DNA from: an uncultured Clostridia bacterium
Lineage (GTDB): Bacteria > Bacillota > Clostridia > TANB77 > CAG-465
Reading direction: 5' to 3'
Assembly (NCBI GenBank): GCA_944387375.1
Contig: CALXEQ010000001.1
Location: forward strand, 126,483-190,482
Length of the DNA stretch: 64,000 bases
Below are positions 43,098 through 52,257 of this stretch, in pieces. The translations under genes were made by a program, and so were the position numbers. The notes under the pieces were generated by a model. The model did not search any database. It saw only the letters and a program-made list of their open reading frames with translations, and had not been told where the DNA came from. Position 1 is the stretch's first letter. Each line of letters begins with the position of its first letter.

Positions 43098-44441
43098 ATG
43101 ATAAATAAAGTATTAATTGCAAATAGAGGAGAAATAGCTGTAAGAGTAATAAGAGCATGCAAAGAAATGAATATAAAAACAGTTGCTATATATTCTGAAG
43201 TAGATAAGGATGCACTGCATGTAAGACTTGCAGATGAGGCTGTATGTGTAGGTCCTGCTAAATCTTCTGATAGCTATTTAAACGAAAAAAATATTTTAGA
43301 AGCTGCATGTCTTACTGGAGCAGATAGCATTCATCCAGGATTTGGATTTTTAGCAGAAAATGCTAAATTTGCTAAAATGTGTGAGGAATGTAATATTAAG
43401 TTTATTGGTCCTTCATATGAGACAATAGAGCTAATGGGAAATAAAATAAATAGTAAAAAATTAATGAAAGAAAATGATGTGCCAGTAATTGATGGCTCAA
43501 AAGATAGACTTAATTCTTATTTAGAAGCAGAAAAACTTGCAGATAGTATTGGATATCCTGTAATACTTAAAGCGTCTGCCGGGGGTGGAGGCAAAGGTAT
43601 AAGAATTGTATTTAAAAAAGAAGATCTAAAAGATATGTTATCTCTTGTACAACAAGAGGCAAAAAATGCTTTTGGTGATGATACAATTTATATGGAAAAG
43701 TATATTCAAAACCCAAGACATGTTGAAATACAAATTTTATCAGATATGTATAATAACTGTGTATATTTAGGAGAAAGAGATTGCTCAGTACAAAGAAATA
43801 ATCAAAAAATACTTGAAGAAGCACCTTCAACTGTTTTAAATAATGCAATGAGAAAAGCTATGGGAGAAGCTGCAGTAAGAGCGGCTAAAGCCGCAAACTA
43901 TGAAGGGGCAGGAACAGTTGAGTTTTTAGTAGATAGTAGTAATAATTATTATTTTATGGAAATGAATACTAGAATTCAAGTTGAACATCCTGTAACAGAA
44001 ATGATGACTGGAATAGATATAGTAAAACAACAACTAAAAATTGCATCTGGTAAAAGACTTGATCTTATGCAAGATAAGATAAAACCTAGAGGTCATAGTA
44101 TAGAGTGTAGGATAAATGCAGAAAATCCATACAAAAACTTTATGCCATCTCCTGGAAAAATTACAAAACTTGTTTTACCAGGCGGAAATGAAACACGAGT
44201 AGATACAGCAGTATATGAAGGATATACAATCCCCCCATATTATGATTCAATGATTGCTAAGGTGATTGTTCATGCAAGAACAAGAAATGATGCAATATCA
44301 AAAATGAAAAGAGCATTAGATGAGTGTATTATTGAGGGAATAGATACAAATATAGAATTTTTAAAATCTATACTTTCTAATGAGAAATTTAAAAGTGGTG
44401 AATTTACAACAGCTATAATTAAAGAGGAGTATGATTTATGA
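43098..44441 (+). CDS. accC: acetyl-CoA carboxylase, biotin carboxylase subunit
   Basis: A 447-residue ATP-grasp enzyme that carboxylates biotin on AccB. It has the N-terminal [13 protein letters not shown], the glycine-rich ATP lid [12 protein letters not shown] (about 157-168), [28 protein letters not shown], and [14 protein letters not shown] with the catalytic Glu, Arg and Glu. Its start overlaps a GTAGGTGATATC site just after fabZ. Its last 4 bases overlap the start of accD. Confidence 0.97.
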   Translation: MINKVLIANRGEIAVRVIRACKEMNIKTVAIYSEVDKDALHVRLADEAVCVGPAKSSDSYLNEKNILEAACLTGADSIHPGFGFLAENAKFAKMCEECNIKFIGPSYETIELMGNKINSKKLMKENDVPVIDGSKDRLNSYLEAEKLADSIGYPVILKASAGGGGKGIRIVFKKEDLKDMLSLVQQEAKNAFGDDTIYMEKYIQNPRHVEIQILSDMYNNCVYLGERDCSVQRNNQKILEEAPSTVLNNAMRKAMGEAAVRAAKAANYEGAGTVEFLVDSSNNYYFMEMNTRIQVEHPVTEMMTGIDIVKQQLKIASGKRLDLMQDKIKPRGHSIECRINAENPYKNFMPSPGKITKLVLPGGNETRVDTAVYEGYTIPPYYDSMIAKVIVHARTRNDAISKMKRALDECIIEGIDTNIEFLKSILSNEKFKSGEFTTAIIKEEYDL

Positions 44442-45250
44442 TAGAAAATAAAAAACCAGATATTCCAATAGGAAAATGGGTAAAGTGTCCAAATTGTAAG
44501 GAAATATTATATAAGGAAGATGTAAAAGAAAATTATAGTATTTGCCCTAATTGTTCACATTATTTTAGATTATCTAGTCGTAGAAGAATAGAGCAAATAG
44601 TAGATAAAGATACTTTTGAAGAGTTCGATTTAAAAATTGACACCAAAGATCCACTTGATATGCCAGAATATATAAATAAAATAGAAGGATTAAGGCAAAA
44701 AACAGGACTTAAAGAAGCTGTAAAATGTGGAGTTGGTAAGATAAATAATCAAAAAGCAGTTATTTGTGCCATGGATTCTAATTTTTTTATGGGAAGTATG
44801 GGATATGTTGTTGGAGAATATATAACATATTCAATAGAAAAAGCAATAGAAGAAAAATTACCTATAGTTATATTTACAGTATCAGGTGGCGCAAGAATGC
44901 AAGAGGGAATTATATCACTAATGCAAATGGCAAAGACAAGTGCAGCTGTTTCTAAACTTCATAAAGCAGGTAATTTATACATTAGTGTATTGACAGATCC
45001 TACATATGGAGGTGTTACTGCAAGTTTTGCAACATTAGCTGATATAATACTTTCAGAGCCTGGCGCAATGATAGGATTTGCAGGAAAAAGAGTAATTGAG
45101 CAGACAATAAATGAAAAGCTACCTAAAGATTTTCAGTCATCCGAGTTTTTATTTAAACATGGCTTTATAGATAAAATCGTAGAAAGAAAAGATTTAAAAG
45201 ATACTATATCTAAAATTATATGTATGAGTAAGGGGGATTATAATGGATAG
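44438..45250 (+). CDS. accD: acetyl-CoA carboxylase carboxyltransferase beta subunit
   Basis: A 270-residue AccD. The zinc ribbon is complete, with C17, C20, C36 and C39, and the crotonase-like transferase core has [10 protein letters not shown] (oxyanion loop) and GGVTASFA. It pairs with AccA to move CO2 from biotin to acetyl-CoA. It overlaps accC by 4 bases and accA by 8 bases, indicating strict co-translation of the subunits. Confidence 0.97.
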   Translation: MIENKKPDIPIGKWVKCPNCKEILYKEDVKENYSICPNCSHYFRLSSRRRIEQIVDKDTFEEFDLKIDTKDPLDMPEYINKIEGLRQKTGLKEAVKCGVGKINNQKAVICAMDSNFFMGSMGYVVGEYITYSIEKAIEEKLPIVIFTVSGGARMQEGIISLMQMAKTSAAVSKLHKAGNLYISVLTDPTYGGVTASFATLADIILSEPGAMIGFAGKRVIEQTINEKLPKDFQSSEFLFKHGFIDKIVERKDLKDTISKIICMSKGDYNG

Positions 45251-46040
45251 TAATGCATGGAAAAAAGTAGAAATTGCTAGAGATAAAGATAGACCTACCG
45301 CTCTAGATTATATAGAAAATATATTTGACGATTTCATAGAACTTCATGGCGATAGAGATTTTGCAGAAGATGGAGCAATAGTTTGTGGTATAGCTACGTT
45401 AAATGGAATAAATTATACAATTATTGCAGAACAAAAAGGAAGAGATACAAAGGAGAATATTAAAAGAAATTTTGGTATGCCAAATCCTGAAAGTTATAAA
45501 AAAGCTATTAGATTTATGAAACAATCCGAAAAATTTAAAAGACCACTAATAACTTTTATAGATACAAAAGGTGCATATCCAGGTATTGGAGCAGAAGAGA
45601 GAGGTCAAGGCCAAGTAATAGCTAAATGTATTGAAACAATGTCTTCTCTTAAAATTCCAACGATTTCATATGTAATAGGAGAAGGCTCAAGTGGTGGAGC
45701 TCTTGCAATAGGAGTTGCAGATAGAGTTGTTATGCTTGAAAATGCTATATATTCTATTTTATCTCCAGAGGGATATGCAAGTATATTATGGAAAGATTCT
45801 TCAAGAAAACAAGAAGCAGCTGAGAAAATGAAACTTACAGCACATGATTTGTTAAAATTTAATGTTATAGATGAGATTTTAAAAGAACCAGATGGGAATG
45901 CTAAAAACAATGTCATAGAAATGTCTAACATTATAAAAGAAAATATAATTAAAAATACTAATAATTTGATAAAAACAAAACAAAAAGAACTTTTAGAAAA
46001 TAGATATAATAAATATAGAAAAATGGGAGGAGATTATTAA
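45243..46040 (+). CDS. accA: acetyl-CoA carboxylase carboxyltransferase alpha subunit
   Basis: A 265-residue AccA, shorter at the N-terminus than the 315-320 residue enterobacterial protein but usual for Clostridia. It has the [11 protein letters not shown] motif, [28 protein letters not shown] and [10 protein letters not shown], plus [12 protein letters not shown]. It overlaps accD upstream by 8 bases, and its stop codon overlaps the ATG of the next gene by one base. Confidence 0.97.
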   Translation: MDSNAWKKVEIARDKDRPTALDYIENIFDDFIELHGDRDFAEDGAIVCGIATLNGINYTIIAEQKGRDTKENIKRNFGMPNPESYKKAIRFMKQSEKFKRPLITFIDTKGAYPGIGAEERGQGQVIAKCIETMSSLKIPTISYVIGEGSSGGALAIGVADRVVMLENAIYSILSPEGYASILWKDSSRKQEAAEKMKLTAHDLLKFNVIDEILKEPDGNAKNNVIEMSNIIKENIIKNTNNLIKTKQKELLENRYNKYRKMGGDY

Positions 46041-46807
46041 TGCTAAAAGATAAAAAAATTTTAATTATGGGTATAAGAAATAAGTGGTCTATTGCTTATG
46101 GAGCAGCAAAATCTGCATATGATCAAGGAGCACAGCTATATTTTACATATATGGGAGAAGAAAATAAAGGAAAAATAGAAGAATTAATCGCAGAATTTGA
46201 AGGTGCTAAAGCTTTTGAATGTGACGTATCAGATGAGCAAAAAGTAGAATCATTATTTCAAATGATAAAAGACACATATGGTAGTTTGGATGCTATAGTT
46301 CATTGCATAGCCCATGCAAATACTCAGGATTTAAGAGGAGAATTTATTAATACAAGTAAAGAAGGATTTTTACATGCAAATGAAGTTAGTTCATATTCCC
46401 TTGTTCTTATTGCAAGAAAAGCAAAAGAACTTGAACTTTTAGAAGAAAATGGAAGTATTGTATGTCTAACATATCATGGTTCTACAAAAGTATTTCCAGG
46501 ATATAATGTTATGGGAGTTGCAAAAGCAGCACTTGAAGCTTCTGTTAGATATCTTGCGTCAAATCTTGGAAAAGATGGTATAAGAGTAAATGCAGTATCT
46601 GCAGGACCAATAAAAACATTATCTGCAAAGGGAATTCAAAATTTTAGCTCAATATTAGATGTGGTAGAAAATAATGCACCACTTAAGAAAAATGTAACAA
46701 CAACAGAAGTTGGAAATGTAATTAGCTTTTTATGTAGTCCACTATCTAGTGCTATTACAGGGCAAGTGGTTTATGCAGACAATGGTTATTCAATAATGGG
46801 AATATAG
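46040..46807 (+). CDS. fabI: enoyl-ACP reductase, FabI type
   Basis: A 255-residue SDR-fold enoyl-ACP reductase that performs the last step of each elongation cycle. The divergent cofactor loop (GIRNKWSIAYG), the catalytic Y145 and Y155 with K162 in Y-x6-K spacing (Y-N-V-M-G-V-A-K), and the SAGPIKTLSAKGI substrate loop match FabI at nearly E. coli numbering. It overlaps the accA stop by one base and is followed 8 bases later by a flavoprotein of the unrelated FabK type. Confidence 0.95.
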   Translation: MLKDKKILIMGIRNKWSIAYGAAKSAYDQGAQLYFTYMGEENKGKIEELIAEFEGAKAFECDVSDEQKVESLFQMIKDTYGSLDAIVHCIAHANTQDLRGEFINTSKEGFLHANEVSSYSLVLIARKAKELELLEENGSIVCLTYHGSTKVFPGYNVMGVAKAALEASVRYLASNLGKDGIRVNAVSAGPIKTLSAKGIQNFSSILDVVENNAPLKKNVTTTEVGNVISFLCSPLSSAITGQVVYADNGYSIMGI

Positions 46808-46815
46808 GAGGAAAA

Positions 46816-47898
46816 ATGAAATTACCAGAATTAAAAATTGGAGAAAAAATTATTCCTGTACCAATTATTCAAGGTGGTATGGGAGTAGGTGTATCACTTT
46901 CAAACTTAGCTGGAAACGTTGCTAAGTGTGGTGGAATAGGTGTTATATCTAGTGCACAAATTGGTTTTAAGGAAGATGATTTTGAAACAAATACTTATGA
47001 GGCAAATTATAGAGCACTAGAAAAAAATATTAAAGAAGCAAAAAGAATAAGTCAAGGCAATGGAATGGTTGCTGTAAATATAATGTGTGTTACAACTAAT
47101 TATGAAGAAATGGTTAAAAAAGCGGCAGAGTCTGGTGCAGATATGATAATATCTGGTGCAGGACTTCCTAAGAATCTACCTGAAATTGTAAAAGACTGTG
47201 ATATAAAAATAGCACCTATTGTCTCAAGTAGTAGAGCAGCTAACTTAATGTGTAAGTTATGGACATCAAAATACAATTATGTACCAGATATGATAGTAGT
47301 AGAAGGTCCAAAAGCTGGTGGACATTTAGGATTTAAACTTGAAGAATTAGAAGATAAAAGTCTTAATATATATGATATAGTAAAAGATGTAGTAGAAGTT
47401 GTAAAACAATATGAAGAAAAATATAATAGGCATATTCCTGTAATAGCAGCAGGTGGTATATATGATGGAAAAGATATTGCAAATGCACTAAAACATGGTG
47501 CAGATGGAGTACAAATTGCCACTAGGTTTGTTGCAACAGATGAGTGTGATGCTAATATTAAATTTAAAGAGGCTTATGTGAATGCTAAAGAAGATGATAT
47601 AGTAATAATCAAAAGTCCGGTAGGAATGCCTGGAAGAGCTATAAAAAATCACTTTTTAGATAATTTGCAAAACTATAAAATTACAAAATGTTATAATTGT
47701 ATAAAAACTTGTGATAGGAAAACAGTTCCTTATTGTATAACTAAAGCTTTAACAAATTCTGTCGAAGGAGATATAGATAATGGACTTGTATTTTGTGGTA
47801 GCAATGTAGATAAAATAGATAAGATAGTTCCAGTAAAAGAGTTAATGATCAAATTAGAAGAAGAGGCGGCAAAGTATTATGAAGAAGATAATGAATAA
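46816..47898 (+). CDS. fabK: FabK/nitronate monooxygenase-family flavoprotein
   Basis: A 360-residue FMN-dependent TIM-barrel protein. It has the N-terminal IIQGGMGVGVSLS, GADMIISGAGLP, VEGPKAGGHLGF (the family GGH motif) and AAGGIYDG with ADGVQIATRF. This is the FabK/nitronate monooxygenase superfamily, and the place in a fab operon favours enoyl-ACP reductase or an ancillary role. A C-terminal Cys motif, C-x2-C-x3-C-x7-C around residues 292-306 (KCYNCIKTCDRK), is absent from Streptococcus FabK and may bind an Fe-S cluster. Symbol given by context; nitronate oxidation remains possible. Confidence 0.75.
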   Translation: MKLPELKIGEKIIPVPIIQGGMGVGVSLSNLAGNVAKCGGIGVISSAQIGFKEDDFETNTYEANYRALEKNIKEAKRISQGNGMVAVNIMCVTTNYEEMVKKAAESGADMIISGAGLPKNLPEIVKDCDIKIAPIVSSSRAANLMCKLWTSKYNYVPDMIVVEGPKAGGHLGFKLEELEDKSLNIYDIVKDVVEVVKQYEEKYNRHIPVIAAGGIYDGKDIANALKHGADGVQIATRFVATDECDANIKFKEAYVNAKEDDIVIIKSPVGMPGRAIKNHFLDNLQNYKITKCYNCIKTCDRKTVPYCITKALTNSVEGDIDNGLVFCGSNVDKIDKIVPVKELMIKLEEEAAKYYEEDNE

Positions 47899-48106
47899 AG
47901 AAATTTTGCAAAAAGATGTAAAATTACTTGAATTAAATAACAGTATATGTACAAAATTAAAATCTAATAAAATTGAAACAATAGGACAGCTTTGTAATAA
48001 TACAAGAAAAGAATTAAGAAATTTAAATTTTGTACAAAATGATATACAAATAATTATTGCTAAATTACAACTTAAAGGATTAGATATAAAGGGAAATGAA
48101 TATTAG
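47879..48106 (+). CDS. small protein resembling the RNA polymerase alpha C-terminal domain
   Basis: A 75-residue protein overlapping the fabK 3' end by 20 bases. From about residue 17 it reads like an alpha-CTD: LELNNSICTKLKSNKI (helix 1), ETIGQLCNNTRKELRNLNFV (helices 2-3) and IIIAKLQLKGLDIKG (the helix-hairpin-helix end, cf. KLAELGL). The arginine and asparagine used by true alpha-CTD to contact UP elements are not clearly kept. It lacks the alpha N-terminal domain. It may be a helix-hairpin-helix DNA-binding adaptor. An alternative start is ATG 47891. A terminator follows directly. Confidence 0.6.
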   Translation: MKKIMNKEILQKDVKLLELNNSICTKLKSNKIETIGQLCNNTRKELRNLNFVQNDIQIIIAKLQLKGLDIKGNEY

Positions 48107-48140
48107 AATAATGCTAGAATAATTTCTAGTGTTATTTTTT
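48107..48140 (+). terminator. terminator of the fab operon
   Basis: The stem AATAATGCTAGAA with TTTCTAGTGTTATT is followed by TTTT. Confidence 0.85.
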
Positions 48141-48174
48141 ATAGTTTACAAAAAGTATTGAAATAATAATGTCA

Positions 48175-48191
48175 TTTTTTTTTTTTTTTTT
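48175..48191. repeat. 17-base poly-T tract upstream of the surface protein gene
   Basis: A homopolymer of 17 T lies 120 bases before the surface protein start and just upstream of a TATAAA -10 candidate (48198-48203). Runs this long change length by slippage. Confidence 0.8.
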
Positions 48192-48310
48192 GTGTAATAT
48201 AAATGAAATATAAAATAAATATAGAAAAGTAAAAACGTATATAAATATACAAAATAAAGCAAATTATTTATATATATTATAAAATATAATTAGATTTTAT
48301 GAGGTGCTAT

Positions 48311-51300
48311 ATGAAAAAAATAAAAATAAGTTTAATAATTATAATAATGTTTCTTTTTATAATAAATATTAATAAAGTGAAAGCAGTAGAAGAGTTACCA
48401 GATGATGGAGGAAGAATATCCTCATCACAAGTAATACAAACCAAAACAGGAACAGGACCATTTGATGCAAATGATGAGCCAGGAAATGATTCAAGTGAAG
48501 ATAATAATATAGTAAGATCATTTGACCAAGTAACATGGACAATAGAAAATACAATGGCATTAAATGGAAATGAAGCAGATAGTTATAGTGGAGGAAGAAT
48601 ATACTTTGAAGCAATATTGCCAGATGTATTTACAAGCGAAACTGCCAAATGGGATCTAGATTCAATGGCGTGGATAGAAAATGCACAAGTATCAAGTGAT
48701 GGATTAACACTTACAGGATATTATCAAATGGGAACAGAAAATATAACGGTTCCTGGAAAACAAACTTTGGTATTTGTGGCTAAAATACTTGGGGCTAAAA
48801 ATGGTATAGAATTTCAACCAGAAATAAAATTATGGTTAAATGGAAATGATGAAGAAAATTATAAAGCAGTTAATATAGAAAAAATAACTGTAAGCGCTGC
48901 TCCAAACTATAATATAAAACTTGTAAGAAATCCTTATTGTGCCTCAAGAGCAACTGTAAATATTGATGGAGAAGATATAACAGGAAGGATATATGGGTAT
49001 GCTGTAGTTTATCAATTATATAATAAAGCTACCGAAAAAGGATTAAAAGGTATTGAGTATCCTACAGGAGATATTATTTTAGACCTAGAAATGAGTTTTA
49101 GAAAAAGAACGTCTCAAGGCGGGGAATATACAGATATAACAAATGAAATTACACCTATTTTATGGAATTATCAGATATCAGGTTCTGGAACTGGTGGTCT
49201 TATTCCAGGAAGGGGAATGTTTACAGGTACTTCTAGATATACATATAGAGGAAATAATACTTTCCCAGCAGGAAAAGCAAATTCGGATAGAAATTCGAGT
49301 GTGTATGATTCTGGAAATATCAATATAAACCAAGAAAATAATATTTTAAAAATAACTTTAAATAATTATAAATTTGATGGAAATTTTCCTACACATAATT
49401 TAGAGTATAATAATAATACATCAATATCTTATACAGAAAATATAGGATGTTTTGGTTCTATATATTTACAAATATTAGTTCCAGATTGGGATGAATATAT
49501 AGAAGATACAGATTATTATTTAGATATAAAAGATGTTAATTTTTATGCAACTTCGATAAGTGGTAAAGAAACAACCATTCAACAAAATATAGATGATGAT
49601 AACACAAGTGTTCAATATACTAAATTAGTGCCAGGCACATATAATAGTTTTGTATATATTTATAACAGAAATAACAATAATGTAGGTGGAAATATGGCTA
49701 CATATTGGGATGCTGGAGATAGTAGAGTATTTAAAAATCAACAATTATATATAAGAAGTGAATTTAAGCAAGGAGAAAATAATGATTATGAAGATTATCC
49801 AAGAACCATTAATAATTTATTGAAGTTTGATGCTAATTGTTATCAACCTGTATCACTTTCGAACGGAAAAAAATTTTATACTGATCAAACATATATGAAT
49901 TTTAAAATGTGGTATATTACAAAAAAAGATGGTACTAATTGGAGTTCACAAGAAGAAATGAACCGAACTATTGTATCACAGTGTGATTTATATGAAAATT
50001 TAAGTGATATACCAGAAGATAAATTATGTGTTGGTGTGTATTATGAGTCTCAAGATGGAGAATTACCTGTAAGAAATATTTTTGTATATTTACCAGTAAT
50101 AATAAAAGAAACTTCAAATATTGGGCAGACGTATGGGATTACTCAAAAAGTACAATATTATAATTATGGATTAGATAGAAATATATATACTGCAATAAAA
50201 GAAAATGTAGAATGGCCAAACGATTATGTATATTATCCAAGTAAAAATTATGTAAAAACAGAGTATGATGAAAATGGAGTACAGATTACTGGTACACATT
50301 CAGGAGGCTCTTCTTATGGTAATACGATTCAAGTTATTGGAGCTAATCAGAGAATACAAATATCTACTATAGATGAAGAAGAAAATGTAAAAACTAATTA
50401 TGATTTTGGCAAAAATGAATATAAAGTAAAATATAAAGTTACATCTATTTTAAATAGTTCTGCTAGTGATACTATATCTGGTGTTAATGTAAGAAATACT
50501 ATAACTCTTCCATTGGGTTTAACATATGTTCCTAATAGTAGTAATTATGGAGAACCAGAAATAAGCAAAAATTCTGATGGTACAACTACATTGGTATTTA
50601 ATATTCCAAATTGTACTGTTAATCAGTCTATTGATAGTCTTATATTCGAAGCAAGTATAGATGAAGAGTCAGTAAATGGAACACAATACAATGTTATAGC
50701 AACTATATATGCTTCTCCAGATAAGGTGGGTACAGAGAATGAAAGTGATAGAACTGCAGAAACGTCAATACAAGTAATAAATTTATCATCACATAGATTA
50801 TATAAAAGTGTTGAAACACCAGTAATAGAGAAAAATGGAGAAATACATTATACAGTATCATATAAAAACAATACAGATGAGATAATTAGAGATTTTCAAA
50901 TGTTAGATATTCTACCATATAATGGAGATGGCAGAGGAACAGAATACACAGGAGAATATACATTAGATAGACTTGTTGTAACACAAAAAGATGGATCAGG
51001 AGAAACAATATCAAATGATAATTTAGAAATATTATATACAAATGATGAAAGTGCAAGAAATGGAGTAACAAGTAAAGACGAAAATTTAGGAGTAGGATGG
51101 AATAGTGTAAATAGTGAAACAATAAAACAAAAAGCAACAGCATATGTAGTAAAAGGAGAGATAGGCTCACAAGGAAGTGTAACGGTAGACATATATTTAA
51201 AGACAAATGGAAATAAAGGATTAGATAAATATGTAAATAGTGCAACAGCACAAGTATATAAAGAAACAGAAGGAATGGTAACAAGTAATGTAGTGTCTCA

Positions 51301-52123
51301 AGTAGTGGAAAGGAAAATAGAAGGAATAGCATGGGAAGATAGTAATAGAAATGGAGTAAAAGATGAAGGAGAACAAGTACTAAGTAATGTAGAAATAAAA
51401 TTAACAGATGAGCTAGGACAGCAAGTAACAGATGTAAATGGAAATATAGTTACAAGCATAAAAACAGATGAAAATGGATATTATAAATTTGAAAATTTAC
51501 CAAAAGGAGAATATTATGTACAAGTAAAAATACCAAATGAAAAGTATGAATTAACAGAAAAACAAGTAGGAACAAATAATGAGATAAATAGTAAATTTAA
51601 TGAAGAAGAAAAAGAGACAGATAAAATAGAAGGATTAAATTCAATAGACTTGCCAGAGCTCACAGTATCATATGTAAATGCCGGATTTGTAAAGATAGAA
51701 GGAAGTATAGAGATAACAAAGATAGATGCAAAAGACAATAGTAAGTTAATAGAAGGAGCAACATTTAAAGTAGAAAAATTAGATGAAGAAGGAAATGTAG
51801 ATAATACATATAATATAGAAGAGTTAACAACAGGAGAAGAAGGAAAAGTTTTATTTGAAGGATTAGAAGTAGGAAAATATAGAGTAACAGAAGTAAAGGC
51901 ACCAAGTGGATATGAGTTATTAAAGGATAGTATAGAAGTAGAAATAACAGGAGAAAACAGAGATATAAAACTTACAGCAGAAAATGAGTTAAAACTAATA
52001 TTGCCACTTACAGGAGATACAAATAATACAATTGGATTAATAATTATTGGAGCAATTATAATTGGTATATCAGTAATTTTATTAATAAAATATGAAGGTA
52101 AAGTATTAATACAAAAGGTATAA
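48311..52123 (+). CDS. LPxTG-type cell-wall-anchored surface protein with SdrD-B and SpaA-like domains
   Basis: A 1270-residue secreted protein. The signal peptide is residues 1-25 (KVKA, then V). A long N-terminal part (about 30-825) is of unknown fold and rich in Asn, Tyr and Thr. About 827-1000 is a DUF11-like repeat domain, about 1003-1096 is an SdrD B domain (AWEDSNRNGVKDEGE, calcium-site-like), and about 1130-1226 is a SpaA/Cna-B type domain (K-I-D-A, then E-V-K-A-P-S-G-Y). The sortase signal is LPLTG at 1231-1235, then a membrane helix and a basic tail. No sortase gene is in the window. Start ATG 48311 follows GAGGTG. Confidence 0.9.
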   Translation: MKKIKISLIIIIMFLFIININKVKAVEELPDDGGRISSSQVIQTKTGTGPFDANDEPGNDSSEDNNIVRSFDQVTWTIENTMALNGNEADSYSGGRIYFEAILPDVFTSETAKWDLDSMAWIENAQVSSDGLTLTGYYQMGTENITVPGKQTLVFVAKILGAKNGIEFQPEIKLWLNGNDEENYKAVNIEKITVSAAPNYNIKLVRNPYCASRATVNIDGEDITGRIYGYAVVYQLYNKATEKGLKGIEYPTGDIILDLEMSFRKRTSQGGEYTDITNEITPILWNYQISGSGTGGLIPGRGMFTGTSRYTYRGNNTFPAGKANSDRNSSVYDSGNININQENNILKITLNNYKFDGNFPTHNLEYNNNTSISYTENIGCFGSIYLQILVPDWDEYIEDTDYYLDIKDVNFYATSISGKETTIQQNIDDDNTSVQYTKLVPGTYNSFVYIYNRNNNNVGGNMATYWDAGDSRVFKNQQLYIRSEFKQGENNDYEDYPRTINNLLKFDANCYQPVSLSNGKKFYTDQTYMNFKMWYITKKDGTNWSSQEEMNRTIVSQCDLYENLSDIPEDKLCVGVYYESQDGELPVRNIFVYLPVIIKETSNIGQTYGITQKVQYYNYGLDRNIYTAIKENVEWPNDYVYYPSKNYVKTEYDENGVQITGTHSGGSSYGNTIQVIGANQRIQISTIDEEENVKTNYDFGKNEYKVKYKVTSILNSSASDTISGVNVRNTITLPLGLTYVPNSSNYGEPEISKNSDGTTTLVFNIPNCTVNQSIDSLIFEASIDEESVNGTQYNVIATIYASPDKVGTENESDRTAETSIQVINLSSHRLYKSVETPVIEKNGEIHYTVSYKNNTDEIIRDFQMLDILPYNGDGRGTEYTGEYTLDRLVVTQKDGSGETISNDNLEILYTNDESARNGVTSKDENLGVGWNSVNSETIKQKATAYVVKGEIGSQGSVTVDIYLKTNGNKGLDKYVNSATAQVYKETEGMVTSNVVSQVVERKIEGIAWEDSNRNGVKDEGEQVLSNVEIKLTDELGQQVTDVNGNIVTSIKTDENGYYKFENLPKGEYYVQVKIPNEKYELTEKQVGTNNEINSKFNEEEKETDKIEGLNSIDLPELTVSYVNAGFVKIEGSIEITKIDAKDNSKLIEGATFKVEKLDEEGNVDNTYNIEELTTGEEGKVLFEGLEVGKYRVTEVKAPSGYELLKDSIEVEITGENRDIKLTAENELKLILPLTGDTNNTIGLIIIGAIIIGISVILLIKYEGKVLIQKV

Positions 52124-52136
52124 TATTTTAATAAAT

Positions 52137-52173
52137 AAAAAAGTAAACACATTATTTTTGTGTTTACTTTTTT
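52137..52173. terminator. bidirectional terminator after the surface protein gene
   Basis: A perfect 15-bp stem, AAAAAAGTAAACACA with TGTGTTTACTTTTTT, encloses a TTATTTT loop. Confidence 0.92.
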
Positions 52174-52199
52174 CGCTATAAAAAACGTACTAAAAAAGT

Positions 52200-52228
52200 T
52201 TGCTATTCAAAAACTAAAAGAGTATAAT
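52200..52228 (+). promoter_or_regulatory. promoter for the Rpn-type nuclease gene
   Basis: The -35 TTGCTA (52200-52205) is followed by an exact 17-bp spacer and TATAAT (52223-52228). Confidence 0.75.
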
Positions 52229-52257
52229 AACCTTGCTTTAACTAAAGGAGGTGCTAT

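Noticed and set aside
50886..51332. Long minus-strand open frames within the surface protein gene
   Set aside because: They are shadows of a strongly A-ending codon pattern. They have no ribosome site and translate into low-complexity Leu/His/Phe sequence.
51514..52152. A 212-codon minus-strand frame over the C-terminus of the surface protein
   Set aside because: It covers well-defined Cna-B and LPLTG coding sequence on the plus strand, and its translation is Ser/Pro/Phe-rich without any domain.
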